Shown: one piece after another, positions 26,021 to 34,084 of the stretch | Position numbering within the stretch: the first letter of the stretch is position 1 | Layout: each line of letters begins with the position of its first letter | Origin: an uncultured Flavobacteriaceae bacterium | GTDB taxonomy: Bacteria > Bacteroidota > Bacteroidia > Flavobacteriales > Flavobacteriaceae | Reading direction: 5' to 3' | DNA: 64,000 nt | Assembly (NCBI GenBank): GCA_947500585.1 | Contig: CANMSN010000001.1 | Coordinates: 248,001-312,000, forward strand | The notes under the pieces: model-generated | Told to the model about the DNA's origin: nothing | The model's database searches: none | Seen by the model: only the letters and a program-made list of their open reading frames with translations | Made by a program: the position numbers and the translations under genes

Positions 26021-26317
26021 ATGGTTGAAGTTGCAGAATTAGTTGACAATGATTTTTTACGTCAATTTGAAATTAAAATTGATAATCAATTAGCAAAAAT
26101 TGAATATTCATTACAAGAGCGAAAGATTTTTTTAACCAAACTAATTATTCCAGAAGGCATTAAAGATGAAAACTTTAGAAAAGAATTTTTAGCTGCTGTT
26201 TTTGAGCAAATAGAAGGTCGTAACCTTAGTGTTGTGCCAACAAGCCCAGAAATTGCTAAATTTGTAAGAAGCAATAGAAAATATAAACGAATGCTTCCTG
26301 TAGGTTTAAGAATTTAA
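26021..26317 (+). CDS. Small GNAT-fold N-acetyltransferase (YjdJ-type)
   Basis: At 98 aa it matches the minimal GCN5-related family (Acetyltransf_CG). The pattern is F-E-I-K-I-D-N-Q-L-A-K-I-E-Y-S, then F-L-T-K-L-I-I-P near 38-46, and P-T-S-P-E-I-A-K-F-V-R-S-N at ~74-86, which ends the acetyl-CoA site. These proteins have an incomplete GNAT fold, and their acceptor is unknown. A terminator shared with the converging gene follows. Confidence 0.82.
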   Translation: MVEVAELVDNDFLRQFEIKIDNQLAKIEYSLQERKIFLTKLIIPEGIKDENFRKEFLAAVFEQIEGRNLSVVPTSPEIAKFVRSNRKYKRMLPVGLRI

Positions 26318-26336
26318 TTTCTTTAATAAGAAAAAC

Positions 26337-26370
26337 AAAAAATCTCGAAATTTTTATTTCGGGATTTTTT
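26337..26370. terminator. Bidirectional terminator
   Basis: A stem aaaaaatctcgaaat / atttcgggatttttt (one G-U pair) lies between the converging genes. Confidence 0.85.
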
Positions 26371-26372
26371 GT

Positions 26373-26750
26373 TTAGTAATATTTCGAATAGTCACTGGAA
26401 ACCTTTTCGAAATTTATTCCTTCGGATGATTTTGAAATACGTTTTTTTTCAAAATTTATTATGTATGTTTCGTAAGGCTCAGTTATTTCACTTTCAGAAA
26501 TTGAAAGCTTGCCATCCTCAATACTCCAAATAAAACTTTTTACCGAAGAAGCAACTTCTCCAGATGTGCCAAATGTACTATGGATACTCAAACCCGTATT
26601 ATCTTTACCTAAAACTAATTTATCAATAAAATTCATATTAGAATCTGTGCGCTCCCAAACACCAATTAGCTCCTTATTTTGATCTTTAGAACATGATATC
26701 GTGAATAGTATGATGAGAATTAACGTTGAGATTACAGATCTATTTTTCAA
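26373..26750 (-). CDS. Small lipoprotein, lipocalin-like
   Basis: This 125-aa protein has a lipoprotein signal (I-L-F-T-I-S-C, Cys at residue 20). It starts L-I-G-V-W-E-R-T-D near 29, a typical first strand of lipocalin-like beta barrels, and continues as alternating strands. The start is a TTG that overlaps the mtaB stop codon by four bases (TTGA), so it is translationally coupled to mtaB. Ligand unknown. Confidence 0.72.
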   Translation of the reverse strand: MKNRSVISTLILIILFTISCSKDQNKELIGVWERTDSNMNFIDKLVLGKDNTGLSIHSTFGTSGEVASSVKSFIWSIEDGKLSISESEITEPYETYIINFEKKRISKSSEGINFEKVSSDYSKYY

Positions 26751-28114
26751 TTTACTGATGCTTTAATTAAATTAGAGTTACTAAAACTATTAACAAATTC
26801 AAATCTTACCAAACCATCATCATCTATTTCAGTAAGTTGTATTGTTCGCAGTGTATTAACTAATTCTGGATTCCAAGGTGTTTTTACTTTTACATAGTTT
26901 TCAGTAAACCCATGAATGTAACCCGCTTTATTTTCACTTTCAAACAAAACTGTTTTATGAGCTCCTATCTGACTTTCATAAAATGCACGACGTTTTTTTG
27001 CTGACAACCCGCGTAACATTTTACTTCGTTTCGTTCTAATGTTTTTAGGCACTACCTCATCCATATTTGCCGCTTCAGTATTATCGCGCTCAGAATATGT
27101 GAATACATGCAAATAAGAAATATCTAATTCGTTTAAAAAATTATAAGTTTCTAAAAAATGCTCCTCCGATTCTCCAGGAAATCCAACAATCACATCAACT
27201 CCAATACAAGCGTGAGGCATGACTTCTTTTATTTTTAAAACGCGATCCACATACAATTCACGCATGTAACGACGTTTCATCTTTTTAAGAATTTCATTAC
27301 TTCCAGATTGTAATGGAATATGAAAATGAGGTACAAAAGCCCTAGATTTTAAAACCAAATCAATCGTTTCATTCTTTAAAAGATTTGGCTCTATAGATGA
27401 AATTCGTAAACGCTCAATACCCTTAACTTTATCAAGTTCTGTAACTAAATCTAAAAAAGTATGCTCGTGTTTTTTGTTACCAAATTCTCCTTTACCATAA
27501 TCACCAATGTTTACACCAGTTAGTACAATTTCTTTGATATTTTGTTTCGAAATATCTTGAGCGTTTTTCAAAACATTATCCATGGTATCACTTCTTGAAA
27601 TACCACGGGCTAAAGGGATTGTGCAATAGGTACATTTGTAATCGCATCCATCTTGAACTTTTAAAAAAGCACGTGTTCTATCTCCAATAGAATAACTTCC
27701 AACATAAAAATCGGCTTCTTCTATTTCACAAGAATGTACTTCTCCTACCCCTCGACTGCGCTCGGGATGACTTAATAAATCGTTTATATAACTCGTTATA
27801 TTGAATTTCTCTGTCGCTCCTAATACTAAATCCACACCATTAACATCGGCTAATTCTTGAGGTTTTAATTGTGCATAGCAACCAATGGCTGCAACAAATG
27901 CTTCTGGATTCCCTTTTTGAGCTTGTTTTACTATAGTTTTAAAACGCTTATCAGCATTTTCAGTTACCGAACAGGTATTAATCACATATATATCTGCTTT
28001 TTCAGAAAAATCAACTCTATCAAAACCTTCATTATCAAAGTCTCTGGCAATTGTTGATGTTTCAGAAAAATTAAGTTTACAACCTAAAGTATAAAATGCA
28101 ACTTTTTTATTCAT
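26747..28114 (-). CDS. mtaB: tRNA (t6A37) C2-methylthiotransferase MtaB
   Basis: This 455-aa radical-SAM enzyme converts t6A to ms2t6A at position 37 of ANN-reading tRNAs. The N-terminal methylthiotransferase domain has the cluster cysteines in T-L-G-C-K-L-N, N-T-C-S-V-T and A-A-I-G-C-Y-A-Q. The radical-SAM motif C-D-Y-K-C-T-Y-C is at ~154-161, and a TRAM domain ends the protein. A short insert, L-S-H-P-E-R-S-R-G-V-G-E at about 114-125, is encoded by a family-A palindromic repeat and lies in the linker between the first domain and the radical-SAM domain. Otherwise the length is normal. Confidence 0.95.
   Translation of the reverse strand: MNKKVAFYTLGCKLNFSETSTIARDFDNEGFDRVDFSEKADIYVINTCSVTENADKRFKTIVKQAQKGNPEAFVAAIGCYAQLKPQELADVNGVDLVLGATEKFNITSYINDLLSHPERSRGVGEVHSCEIEEADFYVGSYSIGDRTRAFLKVQDGCDYKCTYCTIPLARGISRSDTMDNVLKNAQDISKQNIKEIVLTGVNIGDYGKGEFGNKKHEHTFLDLVTELDKVKGIERLRISSIEPNLLKNETIDLVLKSRAFVPHFHIPLQSGSNEILKKMKRRYMRELYVDRVLKIKEVMPHACIGVDVIVGFPGESEEHFLETYNFLNELDISYLHVFTYSERDNTEAANMDEVVPKNIRTKRSKMLRGLSAKKRRAFYESQIGAHKTVLFESENKAGYIHGFTENYVKVKTPWNPELVNTLRTIQLTEIDDDGLVRFEFVNSFSNSNLIKASVN
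27748..27771 (-). repeat. Palindromic repeat, family A, in frame inside mtaB
   Basis: On the minus strand GTCATCCCGAGCGCAGTCGA followed by GGGG encodes S-H-P-E-R-S-R-G. It is the same repeat as in the riboswitch (9172-9191), with a few changes. Confidence 0.8.
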
Positions 28115-28126
28115 TTATTTTTTGTA

Positions 28127-28147
28127 ATCCTGAACTTGTTTCAGGAT
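28127..28147. repeat. Palindromic repeat, family B
   Basis: atcctgaa-cttgt-ttcaggat is a perfect 8-bp inverted repeat in the leader of mtaB, 12 bp upstream of its ATG. Confidence 0.75.
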
Positions 28148-28180
28148 CTTTTAAAATTTATCTTTACGCTTAAAAGACTG

Positions 28181-28188
28181 CAAATTTA
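28181..28188 (-). promoter_or_regulatory. Putative -7 box (TAAATTTG) for mtaB
   Basis: It matches TAnnTTTG on the minus strand, 67 nt upstream of the mtaB ATG. The family-B palindrome would lie in the transcribed leader. Confidence 0.4.
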
Positions 28189-28203
28189 CAACTAATTAGT
28201 TAT

Positions 28204-29829
28204 ATGGTAAAACCAATTTCCAGACAAATAATCATCTATTTATCAATTAGTTGCACTATTTTATTACTATTTTCTTGTAGCGACACCCCAACAAAAAACA
28301 AAGATCATTTAGTTTTTCGTTATAACGAATACAACAACATAAATACCTTAGATCCTACATTTTCAAGAACACGTCAAGATAATTCAGTTTGTAATCAGTT
28401 ATTTAATGGATTGGTTCAACTGGATAGCGACTTGAATATTCTGCCATGTATTGCTAAAAGTTGGGATATTTCAGATGATGGGATTTTTTACACATTCTCA
28501 TTACGTAACGATGTGTATTTTCATAAGCACAAATTATTTGGACAAGATTCAACGAGAACTGTAATTGCTGAAGATTTCGAATATAGTTTAAACCGTTTAA
28601 GAGACAAAAAAATAGCAGCTCCAGGAAGTTGGGTTTTAAATAAAGTAAAAGATTTCAAAGCCTTGAACGATACCATTTTTCAAATAGAATTAAAGCAACC
28701 ATTCCCAGCATTTATTGGTTTACTCACTATGAAATATTGCTCCGTAGTTCCTCATGAAGTTGTTGAATATTACGGCACCGAATTTAGATCTCACCCTATT
28801 GGAACTGGTCCTTTTCTGTTTAAACGTTGGGAAGAAAATATAAAGTTGGTTTTTAGAAAAAATGAACAGTATTTTGAAAAAGATGAAAACGGACAGCAGT
28901 TACCATATTTAGAAGCTGTAGCTTTAACTTTTCTACCAGATAAACAAAGTGAATTTTTACAGTTTATACAAGGTAATCTAGACTTTTTAAACAGTTTAGA
29001 TCCCTCCTATAAAGATGAATTACTTACTGCTAATGGACGATTAAGAGACTCTTACTCAAAATCAGTTAATATGATTCGTGGGCCATATTTAAATACTGAA
29101 TATTTAGGTTTCTATTTAGATTCTAAAACTCCTGAAGTACAATCTGAACTTATAAGGAAAGCTATAAACTATGGCTTTGATAGAAAAAAAATGATGATTT
29201 ATTTACGTAATGGTATTGGTAATCCTGCAAATGGTGGTTTTATTCCCATTGGTCTTGCTGGTCATAATAAATCTATAGGTTTTTCTTATCAACCAAAAAA
29301 AGCTAGAAAACTTATTGAACAATTTAAAAACGAAAGTGGTATTACAAACCCAGAAATTACACTAACAACCACAAGTGAATATTTGAATATTTGTGAATTC
29401 ATTCAGAGGGAGCTTGAAAAAACAGGCTTGGTAATTAATGTTGATGTGATGCCTGAAGCTACTTTACGTTCTGCTCGCTCAAACGGGAAAGTAGATATGT
29501 TCAGAAGTTCATGGATTGCAGATTATTTGGATGCTGAAAATTATCTCTCCATATTTTATAGCAAAAACTTTGCGCCTGATGGTTCAAATTATTTTCATTT
29601 TAAAAATGAAATAGTTGATAGTCTATACAATAAAGCCTTTACTATTTCTGATATTGAAAAACGTAAGCAATTATACAAAACCATAGATTCTTTAGCTATG
29701 GAAAATGCGATTATGGTGCCTTTGTATTATGATGAAGTGATTCGGTTTACTAGAAAAAACGTAAAAGGTTTGGGCATTAACCCTGTAAATATGTTGGATT
29801 TAAGGTATGTGAAGAAATGGAAAAATTAA
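28204..29829 (+). CDS. Peptide/nickel-type ABC substrate-binding lipoprotein (family 5)
   Basis: This 541-aa protein has a lipoprotein signal (L-L-L-F-S-C-S, Cys at 25). The SBP_bac_5 fold shows N-T-L-D-P-T-F-S-R near 45, L-F-N-G-L-V-Q-L-D, the I-A-K-S-W-D-I-S-D-D-G-I-F-Y-T-F-S-L-R strand pair and the H-P-I-G-T-G-P-F ligand loop near 198. It binds oligopeptides or similar ligands for an ABC importer whose permease genes are not nearby. The last codons overlap the start of the next gene. Confidence 0.92.
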   Translation: MVKPISRQIIIYLSISCTILLLFSCSDTPTKNKDHLVFRYNEYNNINTLDPTFSRTRQDNSVCNQLFNGLVQLDSDLNILPCIAKSWDISDDGIFYTFSLRNDVYFHKHKLFGQDSTRTVIAEDFEYSLNRLRDKKIAAPGSWVLNKVKDFKALNDTIFQIELKQPFPAFIGLLTMKYCSVVPHEVVEYYGTEFRSHPIGTGPFLFKRWEENIKLVFRKNEQYFEKDENGQQLPYLEAVALTFLPDKQSEFLQFIQGNLDFLNSLDPSYKDELLTANGRLRDSYSKSVNMIRGPYLNTEYLGFYLDSKTPEVQSELIRKAINYGFDRKKMMIYLRNGIGNPANGGFIPIGLAGHNKSIGFSYQPKKARKLIEQFKNESGITNPEITLTTTSEYLNICEFIQRELEKTGLVINVDVMPEATLRSARSNGKVDMFRSSWIADYLDAENYLSIFYSKNFAPDGSNYFHFKNEIVDSLYNKAFTISDIEKRKQLYKTIDSLAMENAIMVPLYYDEVIRFTRKNVKGLGINPVNMLDLRYVKKWKN

Positions 29830-30662
29830 ATAGAATTAAAGGCTTATTACCAATCGGATATGTTATTATTATTCTTTTTGGTTATTACTTTAATTGGACT
29901 TATTATAAATATTTTGATATAGAGATTTTCAACTATCTAAATTTAACTGAATTATTATTTCCTTCATTCGTTATTGGAGTTAGTTTAATAATTGGTTTTC
30001 CTACTATATTGATAGTTATTTTATCAAATATTTTAATTACTGGAATTCCCAAAATCAAAAATGAATTAAGAAATGAAAAACCAAAAAAAAATAAATTAGT
30101 AAGGTTTTTATCTATATCAATAATATTAAGAAAGCTTGATATTCTAAATCGAACAAAGACTAAGTCTAAAATGACTAAGTTCAAAATAATATTGCTCAGA
30201 TTATTTATATTGTTGAGCATATTATTGTTGATTTTATTTTATTTATGGCCAATCTTTTTGATGATGTCGAATCTTGAAATATTCAATTACTCTATTGAAT
30301 TTGGATTGATCATAATAACAACCTTTTTTTGGATTATCATTTTCTATTTAAAAGCTGCTAGAAATGAATTCGAAGACAAAAAAGGATATTTAATCTCACT
30401 TAGATACTTAGTTTTATTAATTTATTCCATCCCTTTTATTTGGTCAATAAATAAACATAATGCTAAATTAGTTTTAGAAGGAGTTACCAATAAAGGCTTC
30501 ATAATAAATAAAAAAAATAAAGAAATTAGAAGTAGTGACACTTTAATATTAATAGGTCAAACTCAAGATTTTATATTCCTAAGAAATACTAAACTTAATC
30601 ATACCATAATTATTAAAAATTCAGATATAGAAGAAATTAGTTTTTTTAAAAAAATTAAATAA
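29817..30662 (+). CDS. Hypothetical multipass membrane protein, AT-rich
   Basis: This 281-aa protein has about five membrane segments (~10-30, 45-72, 122-148, 160-180 and 192-210) and a soluble C-terminal part of 65 residues. The N-terminal signature Y-Y-K-Y-F-D-I-E-I-F-N-Y-L-N-L-T-E resembles several uncharacterised membrane proteins of Bacteroidota, but I cannot name a family. The gene overlaps the 3' end of the peptide-binding gene by 13 bp. It is strikingly richer in A and T and in Ile, Asn and Lys codons than its neighbours, which suggests later acquisition. Confidence 0.62.
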   Translation: MEKLNRIKGLLPIGYVIIILFGYYFNWTYYKYFDIEIFNYLNLTELLFPSFVIGVSLIIGFPTILIVILSNILITGIPKIKNELRNEKPKKNKLVRFLSISIILRKLDILNRTKTKSKMTKFKIILLRLFILLSILLLILFYLWPIFLMMSNLEIFNYSIEFGLIIITTFFWIIIFYLKAARNEFEDKKGYLISLRYLVLLIYSIPFIWSINKHNAKLVLEGVTNKGFIINKKNKEIRSSDTLILIGQTQDFIFLRNTKLNHTIIIKNSDIEEISFFKKIK

Positions 30663-30769
30663 TTCTCAATTTAGTATAAAGTAATAAATATCATAATCAC
30701 CTTTCCGTTTATCTCGTTTTGATGAAAAGTATCATTAGTTATAATTAGAGAAAAGTCATATTTAAAACT

Positions 30770-31945
30770 CTAATACCGTCTATATTTCTTAGTTTCTTCA
30801 AAAACATGTTCTAAAATCAAGCGGTCTTGTTCTGAAAATTCAATGTTTCGTCTAGACATAACCACTTTAGCAACTTCAAATGCTTTTTTGGTTAAATAGG
30901 TGGTAAAACCGCTACTTCCACCCCAACTAAAACTGGGCACAAAATTTCTTGGAAAACCACTGCCGAAAATATTGGCACTAACACCCACAACGGTACCTGT
31001 ATTAAACATGGTATTTATGCCACATTTACTATGATCGCCCATCATGAGTCCACAAAACTGCAAACCTGTTTTAGCGAAACCTTCTGTTTCATAATCCCAA
31101 AGCCTAACCTCAGCATAATTATTTTTTAAATTAGAGTTATTTGTATCTGCTCCTAAATTACACCACTCGCCTAAAACTGAGTTTCCTAAATAGCCATCAT
31201 GTCCCTTATTAGAATTAGCAAAAATAACAGCATTATTAACTTCTCCTCCAACCTTACTGTAAGGTCCTACAGTAGTTGCGCCATATATTTTTGCACCCAT
31301 TTTTATTACTGAACCTTCACATAAGGCTAAAGCACCACGAATAATAGCACCTTCCATAATCTCAGCATTTTTCCCAATATAAATTGGGCCTTTAGTAGCA
31401 TTTAGTGTAACAAATTCTAACTTTGCGCCTTCTTCAATAAAAATATTTTTAGGGGCGATAATATTATTGCTTGATGGTATAGGTTGCGATTTCCTGTCTT
31501 TTGTGATTAAATCAAAATCATCTTGAATAGCCTCTGCGTTTTTAGAAAAGATATCCCAAGTGTTTTCAATTTTAAGAATTTCGTCAGTAAACTCTAGAGC
31601 ATCAAATGCATCAAAATCAATATCATCTTGTGCTTCTTTAGCAAAAAAAGCAATGACATCTTCTTCTTTAAAAATAGCTTGATTCTCTTTCAAATCTTTT
31701 ATCATGTCAACCAATTCATCATTTGGAAGATAGGATGCATTAATCATTACATTCTCATCCATTTCAACCATTGGATATTTATCTGACAAATAGTCTTCAG
31801 TAACGGTTGTGGTTGTGGTGTTTAAAAATGTTTCCCACTTCTCACGAATAGTTAAAATCCCAACTCTTATATCTGCAACTGGCCTTGTAAAAGTAAAAGG
31901 CAATAAATTATTACGTGAAGGACCATCAAATAGAATATAATTCAT
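30770..31945 (-). CDS. GlmU-family sugar nucleotidyltransferase-like protein
   Basis: This 391-aa cytosolic protein belongs to the flavobacterial 'GlmU family'. It has an N-terminal region starting N-Y-I-L-F-D-G-P-S-R-N-N-L-L-P-F-T-F-T-R-P-V-A, then a left-handed beta-helix of hexapeptide repeats (~165-330) with V-G-P-Y-S-K-V-G-G-E-V near 230. The usual G-G-x-G-T-R loop of true pyrophosphorylases is absent, so it is probably not a genuine GlmU. A role in nucleotide-sugar or envelope metabolism is inferred. A TACTTTTG box lies at 31977-31984. Confidence 0.85.
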   Translation of the reverse strand: MNYILFDGPSRNNLLPFTFTRPVADIRVGILTIREKWETFLNTTTTTVTEDYLSDKYPMVEMDENVMINASYLPNDELVDMIKDLKENQAIFKEEDVIAFFAKEAQDDIDFDAFDALEFTDEILKIENTWDIFSKNAEAIQDDFDLITKDRKSQPIPSSNNIIAPKNIFIEEGAKLEFVTLNATKGPIYIGKNAEIMEGAIIRGALALCEGSVIKMGAKIYGATTVGPYSKVGGEVNNAVIFANSNKGHDGYLGNSVLGEWCNLGADTNNSNLKNNYAEVRLWDYETEGFAKTGLQFCGLMMGDHSKCGINTMFNTGTVVGVSANIFGSGFPRNFVPSFSWGGSSGFTTYLTKKAFEVAKVVMSRRNIEFSEQDRLILEHVFEETKKYRRY

Positions 31946-31976
31946 GAATGCTTTAAGCTTAGAAGTTAAACTAAAT

Positions 31977-31984
31977 CAAAAGTA
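31977..31984 (-). promoter_or_regulatory. Putative -7 box (TACTTTTG) for the GlmU-family gene
   Basis: It matches TAnnTTTG on the minus strand, 31 nt upstream of the ATG. Confidence 0.4.
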
Positions 31985-32000
31985 GCTTAATTGTATAAAA

Positions 32001-32029
32001 TAAAAAAGCCTTTCAATTATGAAAGGCTT
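32001..32029 (-). terminator. Terminator after rpmE
   Basis: A perfect 10-bp stem aagcctttca / tgaaaggctt is followed on the minus strand by a T run. Confidence 0.87.
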
Positions 32030-32054
32030 AATAAGTATAACTAAGACGCTAAAA

Positions 32055-32306
32055 TTATTTTTTGAATTTTGCGTATTTATTTTTGAATTTATCAATACGA
32101 CCAGCAGTATCAACCAATTTAGATTTTCCGGTGTAGTAAGGATGAGATGTTCTAGATATCTCCATTTTAATCAACGGATACTCAACACCATCTACTTCTA
32201 AAGTTTCATTAGTATTTGCAGTAGATTTTGTTAAAAATACGTCATCGTTAGACATATCTTTAAACGCTACTAATCTATAATTTTCTGGGTGTATACCTTT
32301 TCTCAT
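32055..32306 (-). CDS. rpmE2: 50S ribosomal protein L31 type B
   Basis: This 83-aa protein has the L31 pattern [13 protein letters not shown], then [11 protein letters not shown] near 50-60 and a basic C-terminus. It lacks the four zinc-binding cysteines of type A L31, so it is the zinc-independent type B form. It has its own promoter (32343-32372) and terminator. Confidence 0.96.
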   Translation of the reverse strand: MRKGIHPENYRLVAFKDMSNDDVFLTKSTANTNETLEVDGVEYPLIKMEISRTSHPYYTGKSKLVDTAGRIDKFKNKYAKFKK

Positions 32307-32342
32307 CGCTAAATGCTTTTATTCTTTTCAATTTTGGAAGTG

Positions 32343-32372
32343 CAAATTTAAGTAATTTTTATAAATTCACAA
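32343..32372 (-). promoter_or_regulatory. rpmE promoter (-33 TTG, -7 TAAATTTG)
   Basis: On the minus strand TTG (32370-32372) is followed after exactly 19 bp by TAAATTTG (32343-32350), 36 nt upstream of the ATG. This is the same architecture as the rpmH promoter. Confidence 0.75.
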
Positions 32373-32416
32373 TATTTTTTATAATTTTTATTTACAATAC
32401 AAATGTAACGTTTTAC

Positions 32417-32424
32417 TATCTTTG
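32417..32424 (+). promoter_or_regulatory. Putative -7 box (TATCTTTG)
   Basis: It matches TAnnTTTG, 40 bp upstream of the DUF4199 gene. Confidence 0.4.
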
Positions 32425-32463
32425 ATTACTAACTAATTAAACTAATAAATGAATTAAAAAATT

Positions 32464-32994
32464 ATGGAAAAATCTTTAAAATCTATTGCTACAAACTATG
32501 GTCTTTATTTAGGAGCTTTACTAGCTTTAATTACAGTAATTGCTTATGCTGTAAATTTAGAACTACTAACCAATATGTGGGTTGGCATATTTATTATGGT
32601 ACTTATCATCATTTTTGGTATCATTTCAGTAGCAAAAGTAAAGCAATCACAAAATGGATTTGCTACGTTTAAACAAGCTTTTACTTCTTACTTCATAGCT
32701 GTACTAATAGGATTATTAATAAGCACTCTTGTTTCATACTTGTTATTTAATTTTATTGATACAGAAGCTGCTGAAGTTTTAAAAGAAAAAACCATTGAGC
32801 AAACAGTACAAATGCTAGAGGGCTTTAATACACCTAATGAAGCTATAGCACAAGCTGTTGAAAAAATTGAATCTCAAAATCAATATTCATTGGGAAATAT
32901 AGCTAAAGGAGTTGCTGGATACCTTGTGTTTTTTAGTATTATTGGTCTAATAGTTGCAGCCGCATTGAAAAAAAATGACCCAGACGCAGAATAA
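32464..32994 (+). CDS. DUF4199 membrane protein
   Basis: This 176-aa protein has four membrane segments (~14-30, 38-56, 72-95 and 145-168), with the conserved T-F-K-Q-A-F-T-S-Y-F stretch near 65. The third and fourth segments are separated by a helical loop (~98-135). This is the DUF4199 architecture, which is common in Bacteroidota, often just before a glycosyltransferase 2 gene as here (37 bp gap). Function unknown; co-transcription with the glycosyltransferase is likely. Confidence 0.85.
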   Translation: MEKSLKSIATNYGLYLGALLALITVIAYAVNLELLTNMWVGIFIMVLIIIFGIISVAKVKQSQNGFATFKQAFTSYFIAVLIGLLISTLVSYLLFNFIDTEAAEVLKEKTIEQTVQMLEGFNTPNEAIAQAVEKIESQNQYSLGNIAKGVAGYLVFFSIIGLIVAAALKKNDPDAE

Positions 32995-33000
32995 ATTCAG

Positions 33001-33008
33001 TATTTTTG
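33001..33008 (+). promoter_or_regulatory. Putative -7 box (TATTTTTG)
   Basis: It matches TAnnTTTG, 23 bp upstream of the glycosyltransferase ATG. It could give extra transcription inside the DUF4199-GT2 unit. Confidence 0.35.
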
Positions 33009-33031
33009 AATATTATTTTCAAAATCTTTAA

Positions 33032-33979
33032 ATGAATATATCTGTAGTTATACCACTACTTAACGAACAAGAATCTTTAACGGAGTTGCAAGAATGGATT
33101 GCAAAAGTGATGCTATCTAACTCATATTCTTATGAAATCATTTTTATAGATGACGGTAGTACAGATAGCTCTTGGGAAACCATTAATAAACTAGCTAAAA
33201 AAGATACAAATGTTAAAGGTATTCGATTTTTAAAAAACTTTGGAAAATCGCAAGCGCTTCATGCTGGTTTTGAAAAAGCCCAAGGTGATGTTGTGATAAC
33301 CATGGATGCCGATTTACAAGACAATCCAGACGAAATACCAGAGCTTTATAATATGGTTATTAAAGATGGTTTCGATTTAGTTTCTGGCTGGAAAAAGAAA
33401 CGTTACGATTCTGTTATTTCAAAAAACTTGCCTTCAAAACTTTTTAATTGGGCAGCAAGAAAAACTTCAGGTGTAAAACTTCACGATTTTAACTGTGGTC
33501 TTAAAGCTTATTCATTAGATGTTGTAAAAAATATTGATGTTAATGGCGAAATGCATCGTTACATTCCGCTACTTTCAAAAAATGCAGGTTTCAGTAAAAT
33601 TGGTGAAAAAGTAGTAAAACATCAAGCCAGAAAATACGGTGAAACTAAATTTGGTATGAATAGGTTTGTTCATGGGTTTTTAGATTTAATTACCATCTGG
33701 TTTTTATCCCGTTTTGGCAAACGCCCTATGCATCTTTTTGGAGCTTTAGGTGTTATTATGTTTACTATTGGTTTTGGCTTTGCACTTTATTTAGGAATAG
33801 ATAAATTATTCTTAAATCCTGCTGGTAGATTAATTACTGAACGTCCGCAATTTTACTTAGCTTTATCCACCATGATTATTGGTACACAATTTTTTGTAGC
33901 TGGCTTTTTAGGCGAAATTATATTACGCACTAAACAAGGCAAAAAGCGTTATTTAATTAAAAACGAGCTTAATTTTTAA
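33032..33979 (+). CDS. Family 2 glycosyltransferase (DPM1/GtrB-like)
   Basis: This 315-aa protein has a GT-A domain: V-V-I-P-L-L-N-E-Q-E-S-L near 5-16, I-F-I-D-D-G-S-T-D-S-S near 38-48, and the metal-binding M-D-A-D-L-Q-D-N-P-D near 91-100. The catalytic-side R-K-Y-G-E-T-K-F-G is near 200. Two C-terminal membrane helices (~235-258 and 280-302) follow. The set matches polyprenyl-phosphate sugar transferases, which load a sugar on undecaprenyl phosphate at the inner membrane. The donor sugar is not evident. Confidence 0.92.
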   Translation: MNISVVIPLLNEQESLTELQEWIAKVMLSNSYSYEIIFIDDGSTDSSWETINKLAKKDTNVKGIRFLKNFGKSQALHAGFEKAQGDVVITMDADLQDNPDEIPELYNMVIKDGFDLVSGWKKKRYDSVISKNLPSKLFNWAARKTSGVKLHDFNCGLKAYSLDVVKNIDVNGEMHRYIPLLSKNAGFSKIGEKVVKHQARKYGETKFGMNRFVHGFLDLITIWFLSRFGKRPMHLFGALGVIMFTIGFGFALYLGIDKLFLNPAGRLITERPQFYLALSTMIIGTQFFVAGFLGEIILRTKQGKKRYLIKNELNF

Positions 33980-34051
33980 CAAACTATTTCGTTTTCGTTT
34001 TCTTATTATCTAAAATAGCAGTTTTTTAAAATATTTTCTGCTACAAATTAT

Positions 34052-34059
34052 TATTTTTG
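34052..34059 (+). promoter_or_regulatory. Putative -7 box (TATTTTTG)
   Basis: It matches TAnnTTTG, 25 bp upstream of the phosphohexomutase ATG. Confidence 0.4.
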
Positions 34060-34084
34060 AATACTATTACAATAAAGAACATTT

